A stretch of 6,446 nucleotides of DNA from Betaproteobacteria bacterium. Lineage in GTDB: Bacteria; Pseudomonadota; Gammaproteobacteria; Burkholderiales; UBA9220. The notes beneath the pieces are model-generated. The model was given only the letters and a program-made list of their open reading frames with translations. It made no database searches and was not told where the DNA came from. The position numbers and the translations under genes are program-made. The stretch lies in NCBI GenBank assembly GCA_003519965.1, contig DOVS01000335.1, positions 1 through 6,446 of the forward strand, read 5' to 3'. Positions 1 through 6,056 of the stretch are shown here, one piece after another (position 1 is the stretch's first letter; every line of letters starts with the position of its first letter).

Positions 1-742
1 CCAAATAACGCGGCAAGTAACCCACGCCCAGCCCCTGCCGTTGCGCCTCCAGCTTGGCTCGTATATCCGGCACGGTCAGCGCCTCCTGGCCGAAGAGGAC
101 GCCCGCCGTGCGCGGCGCCAGATCGCGCGAGCTATCCGCCGCCACGACCGCCCGGTAGTTAACGATATCGCCGCGCGACAGGGGTTCTGGCGTCCTTGCC
201 AACGGATGTCCGGGCGCCACGGCAAAGACGAACGCCACCGTGCCCAACGGCTGCGCGCCAAAACCGCCGCCAGCGGGAACTTCCGCGGGTGCGCCAATCG
301 CCAGATCGGCGCGCCCCGTCGCCAGGGCGTCCCAACAACCGCCGAATACCTCGCTGGAGAGCCGCACACGGGTACCGCTCTCCAATGCATAAAATTCGGC
401 CAATAAAGGCAACACCCGTTTCAGCGGCGCCAAATCGCCGACCGCAATGCGCAACTCTGTCTCCCAGCCGGTTGCGATCCGCTTCACTTGAGATTCGATC
501 TCCGCCGCCGCGCGCAGCAAATGCCGGCCCTCATGCAATAATGCACGTCCCGCTGGCGTCGGCGCCGCGCGATGACCGCTTCGCTCGAACAATTTCACCG
601 CCAAGTCCTGTTCCAGCTTTTGCACTGTATAGGTCAACGCCGACGGCACCTTGGATAACGCTTTCGCCGCTGCGGCAAAACTCCCTTTGCGGTCAATTGC
701 GTCTAGGACGGCAATAGATTCAAGGCTCAGTTTAATGTTCAA
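1..742 (-). CDS. LysR-family transcriptional regulator, YhaJ-like (3' partial)
   Basis: A DNA-binding regulator that probably controls the divergent pirin gene. Reading the minus strand from 742 gives 247 uninterrupted codons to the left edge; about 50 residues of a typical 300-residue LysR protein are missing. Residues 5-64 form the LysR winged helix-turn-helix: SLESIAVLDAIDRKGSFAAA, then VPSALTYTVQKLE and LFERSGHR. The rest is the start of the periplasmic-binding-protein-like effector domain (GRADLAIGAP, APGHPLA). The HTH and the ATGWET region strongly resemble E. coli YhaJ as I remember it, and yhaJ is likewise next to a pirin gene (yhaK). The start is inferred as TTG at 742-740: no ATG or GTG lies between it and the in-frame stop at 763-761, and the HTH begins directly after it. 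The Shine-Dalgarno sequence is weak. The family assignment is firm; the YhaJ subgroup is inferred from memory of the sequence. Confidence 0.93.
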   Translation of the reverse strand, partial: MNIKLSLESIAVLDAIDRKGSFAAAAKALSKVPSALTYTVQKLEQDLAVKLFERSGHRAAPTPAGRALLHEGRHLLRAAAEIESQVKRIATGWETELRIAVGDLAPLKRVLPLLAEFYALESGTRVRLSSEVFGGCWDALATGRADLAIGAPAEVPAGGGFGAQPLGTVAFVFAVAPGHPLARTPEPLSRGDIVNYRAVVAADSSRDLAPRTAGVLFGQEALTVPDIRAKLEAQRQGLGVGYLPRYL

Positions 743-795
743 TTTTCTTGAATGATTCCGTCAAAATATTTCGCTATCTACGATTCATCTATTTG

Positions 796-816
796 ATTAT
801 CATCATACTAGATAAT
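796..816. promoter_or_regulatory. LysR-type operator, ATC-N9-GAT dyad
   Basis: A perfect inverted repeat of ATTATC and GATAAT arms separated by 9 bp. Its core is ATC-N9-GAT, which contains the LysR-family T-N11-A motif (T800, A812). It lies midway between the divergent LysR and pirin genes. A second, almost concentric pair, ATTCAT (783-788) and ATGAAT (826-831), surrounds it. This is the expected place for autorepression of the regulator and effector-dependent activation of the pirin gene. The dyad is seen directly; its use is inferred. Confidence 0.65.
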
Positions 817-838
817 TCGATTAATATGAATAAACATG

Positions 839-843
839 AAGGA
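839..843 (+). promoter_or_regulatory. Ribosome binding site of the pirin gene
   Basis: AAGGA lies 8 nt before the ATG at 852 and supports that start codon. Confidence 0.75.
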
Positions 844-851
844 TAACCGCC

Positions 852-1565
852 ATGATTGTAATCCGCAACCATCGTGATCGCGGCCATGCCGACCATGGCT
901 GGTTGGACACCTGGCATACATTCTCTTTTGCCGACTATGTGGACCCGGCGCAAATGGGCTATTCGTCGCTACGCGTGATTAACGACGACTTAATCGCGCC
1001 GGGCGCGGGATTCCCAACGCATGCGCATCGCAATATGGAAATCATCACCTACATCCTGGAAGGCGCCCTGCAGCACAAGGACAGCATGGAAAACGGTTCG
1101 ATAATCCGCCGCGGCGACGTGCAGCGAATGAGCGCCGGCAAAGGTGTCAGCCATAGCGAGTTCAACGCGTCGGACAGCGAACCGGTGCATCTGCTGCAAA
1201 TCTGGATATTGCCCGCCGAAGAAGGAATAACCCCGGGTTACGAACAAAAAAGTTTTTCCGGTCGGCTCACGGCGGGTTTTCAGCTGATCGCCTCCCCTGA
1301 CGGAAGCGACGACTCGGTAACGATCCGCCAGGATGCGCGGTTATTCGCTACTCGGATGGGGCCGAAGGACGCCGCCAGCCATACATTAGACCAAGGACGG
1401 CGCGCTTACCTGCATCTGGCTAGCGGCGAAGCGCGTCTTAACGGCCAATCGCTCGCGGCAGGCGACGGCGCACGCATCGAAAACGAGGCGGCCATTCACC
1501 TGGAAAGCGACAGTACCGCGGAAGCCCTGCTGTTCGACTTACCCGGCGGCGACACCTTAAAGTAA
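852..1565 (+). CDS. Pirin family protein, YhhW/YhaK-type bicupin
   Basis: A 237-residue cytoplasmic bicupin of the pirin family, close in length and sequence to E. coli YhhW (about 231 residues), which has quercetin 2,3-dioxygenase activity in vitro. The N-terminal signature is present: RGHADHGWLDTWHTFSF (residues 10-26) and LRVINDD (40-46). The four metal ligands of the N-terminal cupin are all intact: H57 and H59 in FPTHAHRNMEI, and H101 and E103 in GKGVSHSEFN. The C-terminal cupin ends in the conserved ALLFDLPGG. The ATG at 852 has a good ribosome binding site. The gene is divergent from a YhaJ-like LysR gene and is followed 83 nt later by a nitroreductase, suggesting joint transcription. 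The physiological substrate of such pirins is unknown; a quinone or flavonoid-like aromatic is an inference. The family call is very secure. Confidence 0.96.
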   Translation: MIVIRNHRDRGHADHGWLDTWHTFSFADYVDPAQMGYSSLRVINDDLIAPGAGFPTHAHRNMEIITYILEGALQHKDSMENGSIIRRGDVQRMSAGKGVSHSEFNASDSEPVHLLQIWILPAEEGITPGYEQKSFSGRLTAGFQLIASPDGSDDSVTIRQDARLFATRMGPKDAASHTLDQGRRAYLHLASGEARLNGQSLAAGDGARIENEAAIHLESDSTAEALLFDLPGGDTLK

Positions 1566-1593
1566 AACGGGCGGCAAGCCGGCCGCGACGAAA

Positions 1594-1614
1594 ATCGGCT
1601 ACCATGACGCCGAT
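1594..1614 (+). other. Short hairpin between pirin and nitroreductase genes
   Basis: ATCGGC (1594-1599) and GCCGAT (1609-1614) are perfectly complementary with a 9-nt loop. No T-run follows, so it is not a standard terminator. It could tune expression of the second gene or be chance. The pattern is seen; the role is unknown. Confidence 0.3.
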
Positions 1615-1635
1615 AGATTAACGAACAGTGAAGAC

Positions 1636-1641
1636 AAGGAG
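1636..1641 (+). promoter_or_regulatory. Ribosome binding site that decides the nitroreductase start
   Basis: A full AAGGAG lies 7 nt before the ATG at 1649. A GTG at 1628 is in frame but sits upstream of this site, so the ATG at 1649 is preferred. Confidence 0.85.
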
Positions 1642-1648
1642 TATCCAT

Positions 1649-2254
1649 ATGACGCACAAACCCGCACAGACAACCGTCCCCATTCACGAAACGATCGCCA
1701 ACCGCTGGAGTGGACGGGCATTTGACGCTGCCCGGCCGGTCAATCGGGAACAGAAATTCGCATTAATGGAAGCGGCGCGATGGGCGCCGTCTTGCTTCGG
1801 CGACGAACCTTGGCGTTTTATCGTTTGGGATCGTCATCACGACGGCGCCGCCTGGGATAAAGCCTTTGACTGCCTGGGCGAATGGAACCAGCAATGGGTC
1901 AAAAACGCCGCCCTGCTGTTGCTGGCTACCGCCGATAGCCGTTTCCGTAAAAATGGCAAGCCCAACGCTTGGGGGGCGTACGATACCGGCGCAGCCAGTG
2001 AAAATCTCTGCCTTCAGGCCGCCGCGATGGGGTTAGTCGCACACCAGATGGGCGGGTTCGACCCGGACAAGACACGCCGTACCTTCGCCATTCCCGAGCC
2101 GTTCCAATGCATGGCGATGATCGCCGTCGGCCATCCGGCGCCCGCGGACACGTTGAATCAGGAATTGAAAGACGCCGAATTAGCGCCAAGAATGCGCCAG
2201 CCCCTCACAGCAAACTTCTTCGCCGCCGAATGGGGACGCCCCGTGGACGCGTGA
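1649..2254 (+). CDS. Nitroreductase family protein (FMN-dependent oxidoreductase)
   Basis: A 201-residue cytoplasmic flavoprotein of the nitroreductase superfamily. These are normally homodimers that bind FMN and use NAD(P)H to reduce nitro compounds, quinones or similar electrophiles. The FMN-phosphate-contacting segment RWSGR is at residues 19-23, and the conserved EAARWAPSCFGDEPWRF at 41-57. Here GD replaces the usual N/Q of APSxxNxQPW, a variant I recall from a proteobacterial subgroup that also has the NQQW and YDTGAA motifs seen further on. AHQMGGFD follows in the second half. Length is normal for the family. The ATG at 1649 is chosen over the GTG at 1628 because AAGGAG lies between them. 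It is probably cotranscribed with the pirin gene. Its stop is 9 nt from the stop of the convergent gene. The substrate cannot be read from the sequence. Confidence 0.95.
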   Translation: MTHKPAQTTVPIHETIANRWSGRAFDAARPVNREQKFALMEAARWAPSCFGDEPWRFIVWDRHHDGAAWDKAFDCLGEWNQQWVKNAALLLLATADSRFRKNGKPNAWGAYDTGAASENLCLQAAAMGLVAHQMGGFDPDKTRRTFAIPEPFQCMAMIAVGHPAPADTLNQELKDAELAPRMRQPLTANFFAAEWGRPVDA

Positions 2255-2263
2255 GCGGCAAAA

Positions 2264-2863
2264 TTATTCTCGTAGAATATCCTGCAAGTATTCGACAATC
2301 ACCGCTTCTTGCCGCGCATCTTCCTCGTCGACGGCCGGACTAGTCCGGCCGTTAACGGGAGCGTCCGGCGCCGGGCTAGCGTCCGACGTCTGGCGCCGTA
2401 AATGCCCGGACATTTGATAACCCACCACCTGAATACCGTTTTGCAAATTCTCCGCTACCGCCAGCTCGCGAAAACGATAGCTGCCGGATAATTCCACGCC
2501 TTGCCAGCACTTTAGCTTGAGCAACTTGACCAAAGCGCCGATCTCGCGGTCGGTGCCATTTTCCACCGCCACGCAATCGCCGGCATCGCGCAGCATGCCG
2601 CCGCGTATTTTAAGATAAAGACAGTCTTCTTTCGCGTTAAACTCAAGATAAAGCAGCTCATCCTTTAAGCCGCGGGAGACCGCCTCCTGATACACCGAAT
2701 CACGCAAATCACGGCGGCAAGGCCCTCCTCGCTCCGCCTCCCCGCCCCATGGCAACCGCAGCCAGGCACAATTTTGCGAGGCCCGTGCAAACGCCAATGA
2801 CGGCGCACCCTTCCGGTTCAAGCGCTGCCCCATTCTCATCACCCCCCGTTGATTGACCGACAT
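2264..2863 (-). CDS. Small protein with a stand-alone LPD7-like domain
   Basis: A 199-residue protein without signal peptide or membrane segment. The middle part (about residues 52-149) resembles LPD7, a 'large polyvalent protein-associated' domain normally fused to conjugative relaxases: KDELLYLEFN, then a VAVENGTDREIGALVKLLKL stretch, then ELSGSYRFRELAVAENLQNGI, matching the pattern 'acidic turn, helix, GSxxFr, A..ngi.v'. No relaxase or other mobilisation gene is in the window. The C-terminal 45 residues are a Pro/Ala/Asp-rich, probably disordered linker followed by a short acidic helix (EAVIVEYLQDILRE). ATG at 2863 follows GGGTGG; TTG at 2878 and ATGs at 2839 and 2833 are alternatives. It has its own promoter and is divergent from the sensor kinase. 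The coding call is supported by domain conservation. The LPD7 assignment is from memory of the pattern; the function is unknown. Confidence 0.72.
   Translation of the reverse strand: MSVNQRGVMRMGQRLNRKGAPSLAFARASQNCAWLRLPWGGEAERGGPCRRDLRDSVYQEAVSRGLKDELLYLEFNAKEDCLYLKIRGGMLRDAGDCVAVENGTDREIGALVKLLKLKCWQGVELSGSYRFRELAVAENLQNGIQVVGYQMSGHLRRQTSDASPAPDAPVNGRTSPAVDEEDARQEAVIVEYLQDILRE
2331..2352. repeat. Perfect 22-bp palindrome
   Basis: Arms of ACGGCCGGA and TCCGGCCGT surround a self-complementary CTAG centre; every base pairs with its partner. It lies inside the 3' coding part of the LPD7-like gene, in the linker region, and 77 nt beyond the stop of the convergent nitroreductase gene. As RNA it forms a 9-bp stem with a CUAG loop on either strand. 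No T-run follows on either side, so it is not a canonical terminator. It could act as a Rho-dependent pause, a protein-binding site or an RNA stabiliser. Confidence 0.85.
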
Positions 2864-2894
2864 AGCGCCACCCGTCAATAAATTCTTAAATATC

Positions 2895-2922
2895 AGTATA
2901 GAACAATCACAATCAAAGGCAA
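2895..2922 (-). promoter_or_regulatory. Sigma70-type promoter of the LPD7-like gene
   Basis: On the minus strand, TTGCCT (2922-2917) and TATACT (2900-2895) are separated by 16 bp. Predicted transcription start is near 2888, leaving about 25 nt of leader before the ATG at 2863. This is pattern matching only. Confidence 0.55.
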
Positions 2923-3070
2923 TACTTTAATAAAATACAATGGTAGCCCAACCCAATTCCCCTCCGCCGCTCCGCCCGAACACCCCACTTTCCGAATAGT
3001 AGGAAGCACGCGCCACCCCTTGCCTCGCGCCTGTTTTCAATGCGGGCCGACAGAAAAAACAGGAAAAATA
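2923..3070. other. Divergent intergenic region without a credible gene
   Basis: This is the middle of the roughly 310-bp gap between the LPD7-like and kinase genes. Its left and right edges are AT-rich. The core (about 2947-3045) is GC-rich and strongly C-biased on the plus strand. A short imperfect hairpin, TTCC with GGAA at about 2989-3005, is present. I find no convincing ORF, tRNA, or small RNA with terminator. A 95-codon minus-strand ORF through it has no recognisable family and overlaps the kinase start, so it is not annotated. Confidence 0.5.
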
Positions 3071-3099
3071 TTGCGAATTTCTACAAAATAAAATATAAA
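3071..3099 (+). promoter_or_regulatory. Sigma70-type promoter of the sensor kinase
   Basis: TTGCGA (3071-3076) and TATAAA (3094-3099) are separated by an ideal 17 bp. Predicted start is near 3106, giving a leader of about 72 nt. Flanking DNA is AT-rich, as expected of a promoter in a GC-rich genome. Confidence 0.6.
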
Positions 3100-3102
3100 C
3101 TA

Positions 3103-3143
3103 GGCGGTGCGGTGGACACGCCCACGGAACATCGGGCGCCGCC
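3103..3143 (+). other. Foldable 5' leader of the kinase mRNA
   Basis: GGCGGTGC (3103-3110) pairs with GCGCCGCC (3136-3143) as an 8-bp stem with one G-U pair. Inside it GTGG (3112-3115) pairs with CCAC (3122-3125). The element sits at or just after the predicted transcription start. It matches no riboswitch class I recognise. The enclosed segment includes GGA motifs (3114, 3126), the core of CsrA sites, but this is weak evidence. Confidence 0.35.
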
Positions 3144-3177
3144 CAGAATTTAACCAATGTAGAAATCAAGCCGGCCG

Positions 3178-5352
3178 ATGATAAAGAATGTGGGCGTCCA
3201 TTTGCGCATAGCATCCCTGGCGGCCATCCCCGCCATTCTCATTAGCGCGCTAGCCGGCGCTTACCTCATCACTAGCGGCGCCCAGCAATTCAAATCATCA
3301 TTTATTGGGCATGGCCGCGCCATCGCCCGGCTGTTGGCTACGCCCGTCGAACACGCGGAACGCGTCAACCGTGGAGACACCACGCTTCCCTTGACGCAAT
3401 CCCTGTTACGAATGGGTGAAATCCAGGCGATGATCTTAACGGATCGACAAGGGAAAATTCTCGAAACCGCGGGAGAACCCAGCGACCAATTATTGCGCGC
3501 TGCTCAAGCGGCCGGCGGAAACGTCATGATTGGCGACAGGGGAATCGCTATTTTTAGCATTCCGTTCCAGCATGGCGTCACCGCCCGGCCGCCGGCCATC
3601 GGCAAGTCGGCGGCCCAAGGATGGGTGGAAATTTCCACGGCCGCCTGCAAACGGCGCAAATTCGACTTTATCCGCAACGGAATTTTTAGCCTGCTGGCAG
3701 GCGTGATTCTGAGCCTATTTTTCGGCGTTTGGTTTAGCCGGCGATTCATCCTGCCGCCGAATAGCGGCGAAAAATCCCGCCGAGGGAGATTTTGGAACAA
3801 CGCCACAGCGGCGGCGCACCCGCCGCCGCCACCGCAGAGGGCGCAAACAAGCGACGAATCCGTCCGCCTGGTTCAATCGGGATTCCTCGCCAGCCTCCGC
3901 CATGAACTCCGCACCCCGCTTAACGGACTCATCGGCTTTATCGAGCTATTAGGGCAGACCGCCCTCTCTCCTCCGCAGCGCCGCCACTTAGGCGTTATCC
4001 GTTCTTCCGCCCAAATACTGCACACCCTGGTCGGCGACATGGCGGATTTTCCGCTACGGAATGCGGGTTCTCCCCCCATTGTCTACCTGCCCATGAACCT
4101 CTCCCAAGTCATGGAGGAGACGGCGGCGCTGCATCGCCCCGAAGCGGAGCGTAAGGGATTGACGCTCACGCTTCGCTGCGACCCGGCGTTTCCATCCCAA
4201 GTCATCGGCGCACCCGTGCGTATTGCACAAATCCTTTCTAATTTAATTGGCAACGCCGTTAAATTCACCACGCGAGGCAGCGTCGATGTCAGCGCCGTGC
4301 TTGCCGGGCAAAGCGGCGCTCATCTACAAATCGTAATAACGGTCAGCGACACGGGTCCCGGCATGGACGCGGCGACACGGGACCAGCTGTTCTCTCCATC
4401 CGCCGCGCTTGCCACCGCAACCACGGCGCGGGCTGAAAATCGCGAGAAACTGGGGCTGATGATTTCAAAGACCCTCACGGCGCGCATGGGCGGGACCATC
4501 GGCGCCGATAGCACGCTGGGGCAAGGCTGCCGCGTGTATTTCACGCTGCCGCTGCGGCCGATCCCCGCACTGCCGCAGCCAAACACCGACATTCCGGCGG
4601 ATCATCCGCATCCAATCGCCAGCGGAGAAGAGCCGCATGCGCTGATTGTAGACGACAGCCCGATTAACCGGCTGCTGGCCAAAACGCTGCTAGCAGAATT
4701 ACACATTCCCTGCGATGAAGCGGAAAGCGGCGAGCAAGCGCTGGCGGCATGCCAGTGGCGGCGTTACGCGCTCATTTTGATGGATATTCAACTGCCGCAA
4801 GCCGACGGCGTCACAACCGCCGCCCGCATCCGCGCCGCGCAAACGGACGGGCCGTCTGCCGCGATTATTGCCGTCACGGCGGAAAACGGTGGACAAACTC
4901 GCACGCACTACCTTGCCGCCGGGTTTGACGACATATTGATTAAACCATTGAACCGACATGCTTTTTATGCGGTCATCCGGCGGCGGTTGCGCAACGCGCC
5001 CGCCGCCGCCGAACCCTCGTACGACGCCGGGGCCGCCATTGCCTCCGGCATCACGGTAAAAATGCGCAAAATGCTAATGGAGGAGCTGCCGTCCCAGCAG
5101 GCCGCTCTTTGGACGGCGCTGCATGAAGAAAACCACGAACGCCTGCATCGCCTCGCCCATCGCTTGCATGGCGCGGCGCATTATTGCGGCGCGCCGGTGC
5201 TGGCGCAAGCGGCAAAAACCCTAGCCAGCGCCACCCGGCTGCATGCGGAGCCAAGTCGGCTCGCCGCGCTAGTGGAATTGCTCGACAATGCGGCGGAAAA
5301 ACTGCTGGCGTCGCCTCAGGAGGCGCTCGACGATGATTGGGACCGGCGTTAA
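3178..5352 (+). CDS. BarA/GacS-like hybrid sensor histidine kinase
   Basis: A 724-residue inner-membrane phosphorelay kinase. Order: membrane helix (about 10-32), periplasmic sensor (35-165), second membrane helix (166-187), short linker, HisKA with phospho-accepting H242 (FLASLRHELRTPLNG), HATPase (N-box NLIGNAVKF at 355-363; DTGPG at 391-395), receiver (D492/D493, phosphorylated D536, T567, K589), and HPt with H661 in AHRLHGAA. This His-Asp-His chain should pass phosphate to a separate response regulator, which is not in the window. The N-terminus MIKNVGVHLR matches the GacS/BarA start and fixes the ATG, although no good ribosome binding site precedes it. Oddities: GacS/BarA have about 900 residues; the HAMP/coiled-coil segment (188-235) is shortened and contains a proline run; and the ATP-lid motif GTGLGL reads REKLGL (423-427). 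Domain architecture is certain; GacS orthology and full activity are not. Confidence 0.93.
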   Translation: MIKNVGVHLRIASLAAIPAILISALAGAYLITSGAQQFKSSFIGHGRAIARLLATPVEHAERVNRGDTTLPLTQSLLRMGEIQAMILTDRQGKILETAGEPSDQLLRAAQAAGGNVMIGDRGIAIFSIPFQHGVTARPPAIGKSAAQGWVEISTAACKRRKFDFIRNGIFSLLAGVILSLFFGVWFSRRFILPPNSGEKSRRGRFWNNATAAAHPPPPPQRAQTSDESVRLVQSGFLASLRHELRTPLNGLIGFIELLGQTALSPPQRRHLGVIRSSAQILHTLVGDMADFPLRNAGSPPIVYLPMNLSQVMEETAALHRPEAERKGLTLTLRCDPAFPSQVIGAPVRIAQILSNLIGNAVKFTTRGSVDVSAVLAGQSGAHLQIVITVSDTGPGMDAATRDQLFSPSAALATATTARAENREKLGLMISKTLTARMGGTIGADSTLGQGCRVYFTLPLRPIPALPQPNTDIPADHPHPIASGEEPHALIVDDSPINRLLAKTLLAELHIPCDEAESGEQALAACQWRRYALILMDIQLPQADGVTTAARIRAAQTDGPSAAIIAVTAENGGQTRTHYLAAGFDDILIKPLNRHAFYAVIRRRLRNAPAAAEPSYDAGAAIASGITVKMRKMLMEELPSQQAALWTALHEENHERLHRLAHRLHGAAHYCGAPVLAQAAKTLASATRLHAEPSRLAALVELLDNAAEKLLASPQEALDDDWDRR

Positions 5353-6056
5353 ATCGGCAGAAAAATGGCTGTCGCCATGCTTTGAATGGCATGAACGATG
5401 GAGCGATTGGTCTTGTCCGCAACGATGCGCGCCAGTACATCCTGGTCGGCGATGATCTTGCCGATTTCCCGCTCGAAGCTTAAATTCTTCCCCGCCGCAG
5501 AAATTGCGTTGCTCAGCAAAAAAGGCCTTCCCTCCCGGTCGCGAGCATGATTCAGCAACCAATCGGCGATTTCGACGTTGCGCGCACTATTGTATAGCTT
5601 TTGCGGATCGAGTTCGTCCACTAAGTAAAGCGCGGTTTTACCGTTGTACGAGGCCATAATCATCGACGCCAGCCCGACGATAAACGCCAACACCCGGTCG
5701 CCGTGGTAATGTTCGTCGAACGCCAGATGCACGCAGGCTGCGCCGGTTTTCCCCTCCAATACTGGAAAACGCCATCGGCGCCGACCATCGAATACTTGGG
5801 AAACACTCGCCGCCAAACTGGGCTGGCCGCCTTTCCTCCATTCCCGCGGATTACGCCGGTAGAGCTTTTCCATGAGTATTCGCAGGCTCGCCAGCGCCGC
5901 TTGCTGGTGAAATTCGGCAACGCGGTCGATATCGGACTTACCCAGATCGCTTAACTGGAAATCCGTCCCCGCCGCGCCCTGCTGCGCCTGCGGCGCGGCA
6001 CAGCCAGCCAGGCAAAGCGCCGCCACGGCGAAAACCAGGCGTTTCATCCCGTTCAT
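5349..6056 (-). CDS. Conserved lipoprotein of unknown function
   Basis: A 235-residue predicted lipoprotein. The signal peptide MKRLVFAVAALCLAGC ends in lipobox LAGC, with the lipidated cysteine at residue 19 and alanines after it, consistent with outer-membrane sorting. The mature part carries motifs I recall from a proteobacterial hypothetical family: LMEKLYRRNPREWRKG (61-76), YHGDRVLAFIVGL (117-129), LDPQKLYNSARNVEIADWLL (149-168), LLSN (180-183), and a terminal IFLPI. A hydrophobic stretch (122-137) is present. The start is the ATG at 6056, or the ATG at 6047; no strong Shine-Dalgarno sequence is seen for either. The ATG at 6056 overlaps the stop of a 26-codon upstream ORF. The stop overlaps that of the convergent kinase. 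It is divergent from another lipoprotein gene, suggesting an envelope role. No enzymatic motif is visible. Confidence 0.87.
   Translation of the reverse strand: MNGMKRLVFAVAALCLAGCAAPQAQQGAAGTDFQLSDLGKSDIDRVAEFHQQAALASLRILMEKLYRRNPREWRKGGQPSLAASVSQVFDGRRRWRFPVLEGKTGAACVHLAFDEHYHGDRVLAFIVGLASMIMASYNGKTALYLVDELDPQKLYNSARNVEIADWLLNHARDREGRPFLLSNAISAAGKNLSFEREIGKIIADQDVLARIVADKTNRSIVHAIQSMATAIFLPI

Noticed and set aside
41..717. Plus-strand ORFs of 121 and 173 codons at the left end
   Set aside because: They lie antisense to the clear LysR coding frame, are Arg/Pro-rich with no domain pattern, and are typical shadow ORFs of GC-rich DNA.
1628..1648. GTG start for the nitroreductase at 1628
   Set aside because: The strong AAGGAG lies downstream of it and 7 nt before the ATG at 1649, and the extra residues are the translated ribosome binding site.
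2331..2352. Palindrome as an ordinary intrinsic terminator
   Set aside because: The stem is strong but no T-run follows on either strand, and it lies inside a coding frame.
2927..3214. A 95-codon minus-strand ORF in the kinase upstream gap
   Set aside because: It overlaps the kinase start and promoter, has no recognisable motif or ribosome binding site, and its composition follows the intergenic DNA.
5703..5954. An 83-codon plus-strand ORF opposite the lipoprotein gene
   Set aside because: It is fully antisense to a conserved coding region and shows no family features.
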